A DNA stretch of 64,000 nucleotides from Ligula intestinalis. Lineage: Eukaryota; Platyhelminthes; Cestoda; Diphyllobothriidea; Diphyllobothriidae. This document shows positions 41,801 to 50,145 of this stretch, piece after piece; within the stretch, counting starts at the first letter, position 1, and the number at the start of each line of letters is the position of its first letter. Made by a program: the position numbers and the translations under genes. The DNA is taken from contig JAYGXS010000007.1 in assembly GCA_036362985.1 (NCBI GenBank), positions 22,254,321-22,318,320 of the forward strand. The letters run 5' to 3'. A model generated the notes under the pieces. That model did no database searches. It saw only the letters and a program-made list of their open reading frames with translations, and had not been told where the DNA came from.

Positions 41801-44800
41801 GAATAGAGGCAAAGGCTCGCATCCCAGGTATTTGTATAGAAGACAAAGGTGTTTCGATCACCGGAATTGGAATTTTATTCTTCCGAGCTTTCGAGCTCTC
41901 CTGGGAGTCCAAGGTCAGAGGTAAAACGTCATCGCATACACCGCCCTTTGCAGGCATATATGCACGGCCGACATTGCTGATTAACGAGTTTCCTCTCCCC
42001 CCTCCTCTTCACCCCCCCCTTCTATAACAATTGATTGGTTCCTGTTGCTGACTTTTCGTTGAAGTTTTATCTCTGACGGTGGACTCCCACAAGAGCCCGA
42101 TAGCTCAGTGATCGAAACGCCTTCGTCTTCTACACCTGCATCTGTCTGTCGGCGGCGGAGGCCTACACCAGTTGTTAATTAGTCGTGATGCTTGCTGTCA
42201 ACAGCCTACGCACCACGGGTAGTCATGTGCCCTAGGGGTCTGACGTATGCGTTTATTTCGTGGCAGCTCTTGCGTCAGTAGATATTGATCTGGCGTCTGG
42301 AATGCGACGAGCAGAGGCGGCTGGTCATGTGCCGCGGCACAACAACAACAAGTCGCCTCTGTGTGCTCGCGCGCGATCAAGGCTCTTTTAACTCAAGCGT
42401 GCCTGTCTGCCTCTGTGTGCACTTTTGAGCCACGTAGAAAACAAAGGCACCGCGTCTTGTGGCCACTCACGACGTTAGGGGGGTTAGGTCCAGGGTCCGG
42501 TTGTGGACGCCCCCTATTCCTGCGATGATGAGTCAATCTCACACGTGCGTGAGCCGTCCACACGGTGCCTGTGTGTGTGTCGTAGCCCATAGTTGGATCA
42601 GGAATTCCCGCCGGACTCCAAACTGGGAGTAGTTGGGAGATGGAAAAAGCCGCGACCTCGACCGGCTTGAGCCACAGGTCCGCGGGAGTGAGGTGGGTGC
42701 CTGGCCGAGAACTGCAGGCGAACAGCTGACGGCAGTCATGCGGCGAGACGCCGCAGTCGGGGCAGCAGTCGGGTATGGATGGGTCGAGCCGGTGTTGGTA
42801 CTGGCGAAGGAGCATGCAGTAGCTACTGCGTAGCTGCGCCAGGGTACAGCGAGTGACCCTTGGGAGATGTCGTTCCGAGGCCGCAATCGGAGGTGGATAG
42901 CCACCTAAAAGAACCGGAAAGCGGTTACCTCGTTTCTCCTTGACAACGACTCTCTGGTGGAGACGCTGGAAGCCTGTCCTGGTGGCAGAGCTATCAACAG
43001 GTAGATCCGCGAGAGACGAGGCAACAGCTTCCTTGTGGAGTGCTCGAATAGACGGCCGGACTTTGCGGCAGGGCTCGGGAGCGGTGCAACGATGATGATT
43101 GGGATGGCCGGGTTGCGAACAACTGCACCAGAACTGCTGGCTAAGGAGAGTGTTGTGATGGGCGACCGATAGAACAGAAGCCTCCGCATAAAGATGATCT
43201 ATAGGCGACATTTTAAAGCAACCCGTGATCGTGCGGAGGGCAGCGTTCTGTGTTGACTGGAGGCGGCGGAGGCTGGAAGAGCTCATCGTAGGAGACCAGA
43301 TTAATGCCGCATGAGTGAGGTGCGGCTTGGCCAGCGCCTTGACAGCAGTCGACAAAGTCTCTTTCGCGCAGCCCCAGGATGTGCCTGCTAGATCCTTGAG
43401 GACCTTGGTGCAGCGGCTTACTTTGCTTGCGGTCTCCCTGGCATGGTCTGCGAACGTGAAAAGCGGATCAAAACGCACACCAAGGAGTTTGGGCTTGCGG
43501 ACGCGCGGTAAGGACGCCCCATTGACGGTGCCTGTCATGACAGTGTGTGCTCAACAGCGTTCTGCGCATTGTCTGTGGCCACGGCGCTCTAGTCACATCT
43601 GATTGGTCCATGAGGTCTGCGAGAATATTAGGTCGACTCTCTCTCTCCCTCCAAGTGGATTGGACAGGCCGTAACCAATCGGCACGGGCCGTAATAGGGT
43701 GCTTTGTATACTTTCGAGACAGCTAGAGAGAATTCAGAAGTCCAGTTTGACGAGTATACGTTTACTTTCGACAAATTCTCGTCAGGCCTTACATTTATAT
43801 GGAAAGTGGGTGCGAGTTCAAACGTGTTTGTCTTTTTTGGACAAATGAGTCGTGGGAATGGGGGGTGGGGGGCGATAAGCGCAGGCTAGTTCTAAAGGTA
43901 GGGGGAGGGGACGGGGACCGATGGCGTGGATGAATGCATGCCGCTAAGTAACTGTGGACCATGCCAAATGTAGGGCTTGCAGGAAGTTCTTTTGTGCGCA
44001 CAAAGCGGGCTCCATCAGCCTGATAGCGCTCGCTTCTGCTGTTGCTAGCAGGCGCTGACCCAGGGGCTTCGGATAATTTGGTGGGACCCTGTAGATCACG
44101 CGGAAAGCTTCGTTGGGGCCCACCCGATGTCCGGAATCGACCATGTGCGCCAGAATAGAGCTGTTTATGCTCCTGACTTCACCGTTTCTCAGCCATGCCG
44201 GGAGGTGTTCTTTCATTCTTTTGGATAGGTGCCGGCTCGTACGACCACTATAACCTGCTCCACAGGAAAGAGTAGATGCACATTGAGCTGATAACCTATC
44301 CTTACCTTCCCCATGTAAAATTGGGTAGGTTGAGAATAATACCTAAACTCTGGCTGCTGAAAAGGTTCTTGTAACAGGCCTCTTTTCAGCAGTTCACTTG
44401 CTGCGTCCCCTCGAAAGGGACTTTGAGGAATAGTGCTTTCTTTTCTACATTAGGTGCAGTGGTTCTCATTTGTTTCTCCGCCATATTCCTTGTAATAAAT
44501 CTCTCAGGATACCCATTTTCACGCAGTAGGTACTCGATTTTCTTGATATCCTCCTCAATGCTGTCTGCTGGGCAAATTTTCCTAGCCCTTTACACCAAGC
44601 ATCGAACTAAATTTAGCTTCTGTTGGAGAGGTACGAAACTTAAAATTCTTTGGCTGTCCAGACCAGGTTTTTTTTCGATACATCTCTCTCTCTTTCGATA
44701 GAGAGATGTAGCGGGCCAAGGATGTCGGCGTTGGCTCGCACCTAAAGGAGTAATTCACTCGTAAGTTCCTCCGGATGTAACGCCGAACGGGGTTATCAAT

Positions 44801-47800
44801 AACAACGACACACAATCGTATAAGCAGATAGAAGGATTCTGAGATAGATAGAACTGAGATCTGTTTGTTATGAAGACAAGTCTGATTTCAACTTCTGGAT
44901 TTTCGTTGTTTCACGCGTAAGGTAGCGTGCTAGGAAGGGCAGTATAGAGTGCTGATATGACGATGTACGGCATCTCCACCAACAGCCGTTCACACTATCC
45001 TCATCCGGATCCGTGCCATAAGTGACCTTGGTTAGTTCTACCACCCATGGTTCGGGCTGGCTCGTTACAGAGAGAAAAATACGCTTTACTTTGCAGGTAA
45101 ATGTCCAACATTTGCACCAAAAATGACTCCATTCACTGACACCAGAGTAAGAGGTATTAAAACACTAAATATCTAAAGGCCTACATGAAACCCACAGGTC
45201 TGATTTCAACTTCTGAATTTCTGTTTCTTCACACGTGAGGTAGCGTGCTAGGAAGGGCAGTATAGACTGCTGATATTCCGATGTACGGCAGGACGTATGA
45301 CGGAAGCCTCGGCGCATAGTACGGGATGACTTCGCAGTCATTCGTTCACACTGGAGAGGATGAACGACCTCACCGAGAATGCGATCGGCAAATTGCTTCA
45401 CTGGTTTACAGTGGCGCTCTATTATAACTTCAGCTATAAAAAACATTCGGGAACATCGGCAGCTGAAGAAAGCATTCGGAGTACCGCTACTATCTTCGGG
45501 TCTTTTTCTAAAATCGCATTCTCCTTATTTTCTACCCCGCCTAGCTATCACCAAGCCGTGCCATCATCTCTGCCCGACTTAAAGTTGAAGGCAACCTTCG
45601 GCATTGCTGTGCCTGAGATGCCGGCACTTGTCTTCACGCATGACGAGGAGTGGAAAGAGGCGGCGAATGGCTTCAACGTCAAAAAAATGATCGACTTCCT
45701 CTCGCAGAAGAATGTACGTTGGCCTTTCTTGGCACTCTTGCCTAATTTTGTTTGGCTTGCGGTTTTTTGATCATCTTAAACGCGGGGGGGGGGGTACGTT
45801 TGCCCGTAGCGATGGTGTTCGCGTGCCCCTCTGCTTCTCAGACGATCCGGTAGGGCTTCCTTGTAAGGCTGCCTTAGAATAAATTCCGCAAGAGCCGAAG
45901 GTCGAATTTCCGCCTATCCAACGAACAAAAGGTGTCTGCTATTCTTATCGATCAATCAGCATCATTTACTGAGGCAGCAGGAGTTAACGTTTGCTCATTT
46001 GATTATATTTAGCGAACTAAAGTACTTACAAGTGGCTTTAGTTTTGTTTTCCATTGGTCACTTTCTACGCAATTTAACGCGCATTAACACTCCTTAATCA
46101 AGTATTAAAACTTTAACCACGAATTTCATAAGGCGTGAAGGGTGAGGGGGAAAAATTATTTTCGGGTGACCTCACGAGCAAGCTTTAGTAGCGATCCCAT
46201 CCTCAGCCCTCCAATCGGTGTGAACAGCATGTCCCTAGTCAATCTGCCCTTTACTGCCACCGCGCACGCACATCACGCATCGGCCTGGTCGGTCACTTGG
46301 GATTCTATCGCACACACAAACTGGTGAACCACTGCCCTGCGGCCCCGACATGCAGTCGCCGCCTCATCTCAAATGTCCACGCACATTCCCACACGACAGT
46401 GGTAGAAAGTAGTAGTGGCAGTACCAGCAATACTAATAAAAATAGTAGTAGTATTAATGACATTATTATTGGAAGCGTTATTTCTAGGGACCGAATTAGC
46501 AGTAATACTATTAGTAATATTAGTAGTGTTAATACTAGTAGTAATAATAGTAGCAGTATGAACCTCGTTTATGGATGTTTACCGTAGACGTATTGGTTAT
46601 AGTAACAGTATTATTATAAGCAGCGGTAGGGGTATTACTGATAGTGGAATTAGCAGTGGTTAGAGTATTAACAGTAAAAATAGTTGTCGGGGTGCGCACA
46701 CGGCCCTGACGAGTCGTTAACACGCCAGACGACCGGTCCGTTCACACGGAGTACACGTAATGACACCGCGCAGCTGCGGCCGGGCGCTGGACTTTAACGC
46801 GCCAGCCGCGTGAGTAACAAAGCCAGTGGAGTCGCTCCTTACTTGAGACCCCAATCTCATTGGTCCAATATTGTACACGCGTTCGCAAAGTTTGCTCAAA
46901 GACTTTTACGTTTGCCTTCTTCTTGTCGTGTTCTTCCTTGGGGTCTCACGCAAAGCCTAGTTAGGCGGCAATATCACAGGTTTGGCTTTATTTACTTAAA
47001 TAGTAATATACGTAGTCGTAATAGTATTTATAACAGTAGTTGCAGTAGCAGCCACTGTATTTGTATTAGTAGAATTGATGGCGGTAATAGTGGTAGTTAT
47101 AGTAATCGTAAAAGTAATAGTTGCAATGACACTACTAGGAGCAGCAGCAGTAATAGTAGTGGTAGTAGTGGTAGTAGTAGCAGTATGTCACATATCGGCC
47201 TAGGCGTTCACTTGGTACTGATGTTGATGATGATGAGAACTTTATTTTGATGATAATATCAAACTCCATTGCACACAGGCTGGTGAACTAGTGTCCTGGG
47301 GCCGCGACATACAGTCGCCGCCTCCATCTTAACTGTCCACTCACGTTCACGCACACCACATGGGTCCAGTAGGTCACATGCGCATTCATATAAAACTTGC
47401 GGTTAGACACCGCCGGCGTTACCACTTCGTTCCTCACCAACATCTGCATGTTCACGCTCAACACAAAATGCCACGTGTTTGCAACCAACACACCTCTCAC
47501 ATGAGCGGGAAGTATCTTTCTCGGCTACTTCCCCCTCTGGCTTCACTGCTCTCAGAGACATTTCGGTGCACTAAGCGCTGTGGCCTAGAAGGTTTTCAAC
47601 TGACACTTATGTGTACTACGTCATCATGCTGTGGTCGACGATCTCGTCGAAATTAACGGTTGAACGTACCATAACAGCATTTAGAGGGTGTACACTTTCG
47701 ATAAATTATCCTCAGGCCATACATTTACATGGGAGGTTTAACTTTAAACAATCGATCGATCGTCTTTCCTTATCCTCTATGAAATTCGTCATGCCATATT

Positions 47801-49067
47801 TCATACAATCGTATCCATGACACCGTCTCAAACCATTAGTCAGGAAGCGTGATTAGCACAGACGATGATATTCGTTTCAGGCTTATTTGCCACCACCACC
47901 ATCAGTCAACGAAACCACTCCCTGTGACCCATCTGCTGTTGAATGCACAGAGTTCGGGTCGAAGTCTCCTCCTGGATCGATGCTGCTCGCCGAAGTTTTC
48001 GTAATCCGTAAAAGCATTCTACTGCCAAAATGATCCACGTGTCCACTTCCACAGACCACAGACTGAGGCGGTTTTGAATGACACCGACTGTGCTTGTTGC
48101 GACAACCTTGTGGGGATGAAGGACAACTGAGGGTACTTTCTCAGTCTTGAACTTCCTGTTACTCTTGAAGACTTCAAGCTTGTTGTCAACTCTAAAATTT
48201 GTTAGTCAAGACGTGGCAGCAGTTCTTGGCTCGTCCCCATCGTAGGAGCTTTTTAACTCCACTGCGGCAAATCTTCATGCGTATGGATTGGTGCAGTGAT
48301 CGTGATATCTTTGAGCCCGTTCAGGCCAGACGTGATCGCGGTTTTGCCCATACAGGTTTACGGAGAAGTTACGGGCCTCAGGCTCGTTTCACCCGGTGTG
48401 GTTGCACAACGACAGGCAATACACACTCCAAAACGCTGGGTTTCAAAAACAAATCACACCAAGGACATAAAGATAACGTAATCGCTTAATTAGTTGTTCT
48501 AACCGTCTGACTTGTTGTCTTTTATTCGAATGCATGGCTGTCATTAACTGTAAGAATAAAAATCTTAGTATCATCAGCCAAAGCTGCTGGCTTGCCGTGC
48601 AGAGATGGTCGTTCGACGGTGATACCTGCATTTTTCAGTAAAACTCTCCGACTGGGCGTCCGGAGCCAAGCAAAGATCAAGAATTGATTACTATCAGATG
48701 TTTCAACGCTCCAAATAGTGCGCTAGATAACTCGATTTGTGAGTAATTTCAAGGTCGGTTTTTGATTGGTCGTAGTTTAACCTTGACCCTTGCGTATAGA
48801 TGATACACGTGCTGTGATTGGCCAGTCAGGTTTGGGGCGACTTTGACCAGGCAGGTGTTGTCTAACTAGACTATAACTCAGCAAGTTTTCGACAGTGACA
48901 CTTCATGACCATTTCTTTCTTTCCTCTGTTTTAATCTCCCTCTCGCCCTGACTTTTTAGGCTAAGAAGAACAAAAAGGAGGCTGCGAAACTGCACTTCAT
49001 AAAGGAGCAGCCAATTTATCGCGGGGTTAGGGATCCCGCAAATGATAGTGGCTGTGTCATCTCCTGA
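29442..49067 (+). CDS. BROX: BROX orthologue (BRO1-domain, prenylated), 8 exons; 5' exon missing
   Basis: Eight exons join in phase with GT-AG borders: 29442-29822, 29867-29962, 31260-31438, 34489-34578, 34727-34819, 41174-41303, 45545-45713, 48960-49067 (415 codons, stop included, counting the 10 Ns). BROX is a single-BRO1-domain protein tied to ESCRT-III. Diagnostic strings: LWYSKHAAKVA, EEAVEVHKSLRYAAGVF, AIARAIEAKHEPGLIAALA, VAFFRKLQPF, QSENGLIYHQAV, PDLKLKATFG. The C-terminus is Cys-Val-Ile-Ser, a CaaX box like that of human BROX (CYIS), so membrane attachment by farnesylation is likely. The first exon, about 30 codons, was not located. A 60-residue acidic/basic insertion in the first listed exon is unusual. 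Introns of up to 6.4 kb hold many transposons. Confidence 0.95.
29867..29962 (+). CDS. BROX: BROX exon
   Basis: Acceptor TTGTAG, donor GTAAGTGT. It encodes SLYDAYFELFGMLFNLALWY then SKHAAKVAASN. The intron before it is only 44 nt (29823-29866). A nearer upstream AG (29849) would give a non-homologous protein, so the 29866 AG is the acceptor. Confidence 0.93.
30770..30935 (+). mobile_element. Penelope-like 3' fragment with hammerhead motif, inside a BROX intron
   Basis: A degraded plus-strand coding tail (RPGCARNTPLSYETV and later SRNNYLNTLMMETSVFSKRQ) resembles the last residues of Penelope-like proteins, though weakly. It is followed at once by the hammerhead motif at 30902-30935. Confidence 0.45.
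30902..30935 (+). ncRNA. hammerhead ribozyme motif, good core and stem II
   Basis: Plus strand: CTGATGA, TGGAAACAAGCGTGTTTTC (stem GGAAACA/TGTTTTC with one G-U pair), GAAAC, GTC, AACACC. The core is complete and stem III is the two-pair AC/GU form. No good stem I partner is seen, so folding as a monomer is uncertain. Confidence 0.6.
31017..31182. repeat. short inverted-repeat element
   Basis: GAGCGATAAAGTCCTTTGGG and the following GAAAGAGAAAAGTTTATTA are repeated inverted at 31141-31180 (AATAAACTTTTCTCTTTCCC, then ACTTTATTGCTCATT). The arms are about 38 bp with few changes. Inside is a CTGAAGACGAGCTGG/CCAGTTTCGAAA string that resembles a hammerhead core with substitutions. Confidence 0.8.
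31260..31438 (+). CDS. BROX: BROX exon
   Basis: Acceptor TCTCAACAG, donor GTATGTCT. It encodes VTVEEAVEVHKSLRYAAGVF, TYLRDNVAPKINLQ, then LNAYIKQSLAEAQE, the core BRO1 helices. In phase with both neighbours. Confidence 0.95.
31669..32220 (-). mobile_element. RTE-type LINE, C-terminal fragment
   Basis: A 175-codon minus-strand ORF encodes VNRARSAFYRLCAPLWNRKE, then KSRVYQAVVRFILLYGGETW, DMRRLEVFDNDCIRHILR and QRRLRWFGYASRRDDGELI. The LLYG-ETW and RRLRWFG motifs mark the region after the RT of RTE-like and related LINEs. The expected Cys in LLYGCETW reads Gly. It lies in a BROX intron on the opposite strand. Confidence 0.85.
32221..33160. other. no gene recognised
   Basis: BROX intron sequence without recognisable coding or repeat homology within the window. 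Confidence 0.4.
33164..33850 (+). repeat. possible LTR fragment
   Basis: A GC-rich stretch starting TGTTATGGTGGACATCC with AATAAAGCCCTCAGTCTGG near 33796, then TGGTGA-type strings near 33855 where a primer site could be. The plus strand is open for 238 codons (33141-33857) but the protein has no known features and other frames are also open. It resembles an LTR with a poly(A) signal. No second copy is in the window. Confidence 0.3.
34065..34388 (-). repeat. probable solo LTR related to 39096-39410
   Basis: It shares ordered blocks with the LTR at 39096: TGTTGTGGCCCGTG against TGTTATGACCCGCC, GGTACTT...AATTAGCACGAAC, and an end with GACTCATCGTGGGAATGG against GACTCATCATGAGACGTG. No coding sequence adjoins it. 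Confidence 0.5.
34489..34578 (+). CDS. BROX: BROX exon
   Basis: Acceptor TCTCGCAG, donor GTACGTTC. It encodes VAIARAIEAKHEPGLIAALA then SDTSVAFEKC, one of the most conserved BROX segments. Confidence 0.95.
34727..34819 (+). CDS. BROX: BROX exon containing an assembly gap
   Basis: Acceptor TTTCTTTCAG, donor GTATCC (weak, non-canonical +5). It encodes YDLDGMPDDLVSSWRAYF up to ten Ns (34785-34794), then LLLEDEGN in frame. Human BROX has about 36 residues between the aligned flanks, so the gap should be about 100 nt or more, possibly with an intron. Confidence 0.85.
34785..34794. other. assembly gap of ten Ns inside a BROX exon
   Basis: Ten unknown bases. By comparison with human BROX about 36 codons lie between the flanking residues, against four in this gap. 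Confidence 0.95.
34950..35345 (-). mobile_element. Penelope-like 3' relic
   Basis: The segment from 35160 to 35345 matches the tails at 2290-2530 and 5930-6180 (GGGCGTGATGATTGCTCAGC, GGGTTGGGCAGGTCACTGCA). Near 34955-34995 lies a decayed counterpart of the hammerhead region (CGTAGCGGATCGATCATAGC against CGTAGCGTATCCTTCATCAG at 14598). Confidence 0.55.
35590..35750 (-). repeat. tRNA-derived SINE copy
   Basis: On the minus strand: GAGCTCGTAGCTCAGTGGTT, AGGGCGTTGGACTCGTAAC, then GGTGGCAAGTTCGAGGC (good B box) and the common tail CTGGCTGATGATGGCTAATA. Best-preserved head together with 15079. Confidence 0.75.
36178..37400 (+). mobile_element. CR1-type LINE fragment with MITE and internal duplication
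   Basis: The plus strand encodes DTQHGFRRGRSCVTNLLHRL, YIDFKKAFDSVPHQQPLHKL, VESGVPQGSILGPTLFIMYV (motif B intact) and FAVDIKS where FADDIK is expected (motif C Asp to Val). A 186-bp MITE then interrupts. LQANLNQ resumes, followed by KDLKFLEKVHKLAMKFV (36823) and a second, diverged copy of that segment (37223: KDLNFLDKV). Confidence 0.8.
36574..36759. mobile_element. MITE with TA target duplication
   Basis: The ends CAATGGAGTCCGGTTAATGT and their complement (ACATTAACCGGACTCCATTG) form an inverted repeat of 27 bp or more, flanked by TA at 36572-36573 and 36760-36761. The interior has repeated GGCCAACTGTCCA...TTAAGCGGTTGTC blocks. The length is 186 bp with no coding. TA sites and this form suggest a Tc1/mariner/pogo-mobilised element. 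Confidence 0.9.
37692..39057 (-). pseudogene. Ty3/Gypsy gag with zinc knuckles and protease start, one frameshift
   Basis: On the minus strand: ADLKLMLQQQLKLMETLTAR, EFLYVPQAQITFDSWYKRYE, then a frameshift near 38815 into KVRLLLRKLGSAEHERYTNF and LSQIFGEQVSLFNTRFQCLQ. A nucleocapsid follows with CRHCGAWHFHRDC and CQKCNQVGHCDVFF (the last Cys of the second knuckle changed to Phe). Then comes a protease start LQLDTASDIPIIS with catalytic Asp kept. Coding stops at 37692; RT, RNase H and integrase are absent. The style matches CsRn1-like Gypsy elements (inference). Confidence 0.9.
39096..39410 (-). repeat. LTR of the minus-strand Gypsy element
   Basis: The plus strand reads TGTTATGACCCGCC at 39096, so on the minus strand an LTR ends in ...TAACA and is followed by TTTGGCGACGCAGTC, a plausible primer site, 39 bases before the gag ATG. 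The far end is placed by similarity with 34065-34388. The second LTR is missing on the 37.6 kb side. Confidence 0.6.
39462..39605 (+). repeat. tRNA-like or SINE-head sequence
   Basis: GGCTTTATAGCTCAGTGGTA and GAGCGTTGGCTTC form an A-box-like head. A second head-like block (39540-39604) starts GGCGTTCG and ends CGAACGCC, which pair as an 8-bp stem, with AACTGGTAGTGCATTGGC and ATCCCGCC between. The T arm and anticodon arm do not close well, so I do not call a tRNA gene. A run of T follows. Confidence 0.4.
40255..40760 (-). repeat. possible LTR-type relic
   Basis: It begins ACAGTTTATTCTGTACAG as at 3410 and 4910. The minus strand encodes short pieces such as SDQLEVITVHQKAVAWKVTN, but I cannot match them to a family. 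Recorded as an unclassified repeat. Confidence 0.2.
41174..41303 (+). CDS. BROX: BROX exon
   Basis: Acceptor CCCCCCACAG, donor GTGAGTTG. It encodes CENARRAARAYASGSGAEVA, then FFRKLQPFASRTLSKAQSEN and GL. The phase joins exactly to the previous donor (A + AC), so no exon need be missing between them. It corresponds to the HLFFRKLGNLVKNTLEKC region of human BROX. Confidence 0.92.
42393..43538 (-). CDS. R1/Jockey-like LINE C-terminal region, 381-codon open frame
   Basis: Uninterrupted minus-strand frame. It opens with KPKLLGVRFDPLFTFADHAR and SKVSRCTKVLKDLAGTSWG, the segment following RT motif C in these LINEs. Then comes QSTQNAALRTITGCFKMSPI, and finally a cysteine/histidine motif CPDCGVSPHDCRQLFAC with LTPADLWLKPVEVA. 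The RT is missing because of 5' truncation. The length without stops suggests a recent copy. A diverged relative is at 59266-60010. It lies in a BROX intron, antisense. Confidence 0.85.
   Translation of the reverse strand: MTGTVNGASLPRVRKPKLLGVRFDPLFTFADHARETASKVSRCTKVLKDLAGTSWGCAKETLSTAVKALAKPHLTHAALIWSPTMSSSSLRRLQSTQNAALRTITGCFKMSPIDHLYAEASVLSVAHHNTLLSQQFWCSCSQPGHPNHHRCTAPEPCRKVRPSIRALHKEAVASSLADLPVDSSATRTGFQRLHQRVVVKEKRGNRFPVLLGGYPPPIAASERHLPRVTRCTLAQLRSSYCMLLRQYQHRLDPSIPDCCPDCGVSPHDCRQLFACSSRPGTHLTPADLWLKPVEVAAFSISQLLPVWSPAGIPDPTMGYDTHTGTVWTAHARVRLTHHRRNRGRPQPDPGPNPPNVVSGHKTRCLCFLRGSKVHTEADRHA
43765..44820 (-). mobile_element. second Penelope-like element, 3' part
   Basis: The minus strand has MKEHLPAWLRNGEVRSINSS, ILAHMVDSGHRVGPNEAFRV and LLATAEASAIRLMEPALCAQ at 44216-43944, homologous to the GIY-YIG C-terminal segment of the 8 kb element (AEAVAIRLAKPILCCQ). 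Upstream, 44300-44270 encodes CASTLSCGAG and YSGRTSRHL-type residues. Linker-like KKTWSGQPKNFKF lies near 44680. A weak hammerhead-like string follows at 43765-43785. Confidence 0.75.
44876..45300. repeat. direct repeat pair of about 105 bp
   Basis: 44880-44980 and 45190-45295 share GTCTGATTTCAACTTCTG, GGTAGCGTGCTAGGAAGG, GCAGTATAGA and CGATGTACGGCA, about 310 bp apart. No family assigned. Confidence 0.75.
45545..45713 (+). CDS. BROX: BROX exon
   Basis: Acceptor CCCGCCTAG, donor GTACGTTG. It encodes YHQAVPSSLPDLKLKATFGI, PEMPALVFTHDEEW and KEAANGFNVKKMIDFLSQKN. The start joins the split Ile codon of the previous exon. Confidence 0.93.
45800..46330. other. no gene recognised
   Basis: BROX intron sequence beginning with a G-run (45784-45792) and otherwise AT-rich. 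I see no coding segment or repeat. Confidence 0.4.
46330..47240. repeat. degenerate trinucleotide (AGT/ATT/GTA) arrays with duplicated flank
   Basis: Long stretches built from AGT, AAT, GTA units (46400-46700, 47000-47200). The flanking block GGCCCCGACATGCAGTCGCC with GTCCACGCACATTC at about 46340 recurs at 47300 as GGCCGCGACATACAGTCGCC with GTCCACTCACGTTC. The unit therefore seems to be duplicated. Open frames here translate to Ser/Asn runs and are not genes. Confidence 0.7.
47720..48940. other. no gene recognised
   Basis: The last BROX intron. Short open frames (48199-48489) show no family motif. An upstream hammerhead-like string is at 47695-47715 (minus: CTGAGGATAATTTATCGAAA). Confidence 0.35.
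48960..49067 (+). CDS. BROX: BROX last exon with CaaX box
   Basis: Acceptor TGACTTTTTAG. It encodes AKKNKKEAAKLHFIKEQPIY, RGVRDPAND and SGCVIS, then TGA at 49065-49067. A lysine-rich stretch is followed by a Cys-Val-Ile-Ser terminus; Ser at the last position favours farnesyl transfer. Confidence 0.95.
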   Translation, partial: AKKNKKEAAKLHFIKEQPIYRGVRDPANDSGCVIS

Positions 49068-49783
49068 GCTCTCGTCATTCCTTGCCCCCTCATCCTGCGT
49101 CAGCGCGCGCTCTCCTTCATTTTATGCAGAACCTCCCTTCCCCCTCACAAACATGGCAACTTTGTTTTTTTCTCCAAACTCGCTGTGACTTGCATCCCAA
49201 AACTGTCATCTGGGGCAAAAACTATGAGCTGTTTTGTCAGCCGGTCTTTCCTCTTCGTCTTCGTCTTCTGTAATGCGTGATGTTTTTAATTTGCCTTGTC
49301 AGATTTTTCTCACTGTTCTGTTTTCTGACGTGACGTGTAGGGGGTGGGAGGGGTGAGCGTGCGGTGTTTAAGCCTACGCTCCAGAGTGAGAACCACGTGA
49401 TTGGGTAGATTCTGAATTCCTGAAGTTGATCCGAGCGTGTGAGCTCACAACTGAATTAACCTTGGTGTTGGTAGATAAAATGAGGGCTACTGTCTTGCCT
49501 CGGAGGGTCCCAGTAACTGGCGGATCGGTTCTAGGAGTCCCGCTTATTCTCCTCCATGGCGCGGTAATCATTTAAGAAGAATAACCGAAATTCTAACGTG
49601 TGGGTGTTCGACTCGTAAGAAACACTTCAGCCAATATACACCAGTAACAGACAATCCTTCGCGGTAAATGAAGCGCTTGTAAGATCTGGAGCAATTTTAC
49701 TTGGTGCGGAACAATGACCCAGAAACTCCTGCAAAGAACCCAATGGACTGATAGTACAGCGATAAAAGTGCGTTACCACTGTT

Positions 49784-49860
49784 GCCTCGAACTCGCGACG
49801 TTTTTGATCACAGACAAAAGCCCTAACCATTGAGCCGCGAGCTCCTTGTCTTGCCGGTTT
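49784..49860 (-). repeat. SINE head fragment
   Basis: Minus strand: GAGCTCGCGGCTCAATGGTT AGGGCTTTTG, then GTCGCGAGTTCGAGGC. A and B boxes are good. It is adjacent to and opposite in direction to the copy at 49893. Confidence 0.7.
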
Positions 49861-49892
49861 AAGTCAGGATACATTGCCACTCGTTCATGAAC

Positions 49893-50145
49893 GAACGAGC
49901 TTGTGGCTCAATGGTTGGGGCATTAGACTCTGATCAAAGATTTTGCAAGTTCAAGGTTCTGGTGGGGAACCAGAGGGGTAAGGGTATGGCTGGCTGATGA
50001 CGGCTAATAAACCAGAAATGGTCAATGCCCTCCTGTTGTCGGTACTAAAATTAGCCTGTACTACCAGCTGCTACGGCTGCTAATACCTCTGTCTAGGCGC
50101 AAGACGGACCGAGACAGATGACTTCAACAAGCGGTCAGTGAACTT
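49893..50145 (+). repeat. tRNA-derived SINE copy
   Basis: GAGCTTGTGGCTCAATGGTT, TTGCAAGTTCAAGGTTC, GGCTGGCTGATGACGGCTAA, then the downstream block with TGTACTACCAGCTGCTACGG and ACCGAGACAGATGA. Confidence 0.75.

Noticed and set aside
46297..47250. Ser/Asn-rich ORFs over trinucleotide arrays
   Set aside because: The composition is fully explained by AGT/AAT repeats.
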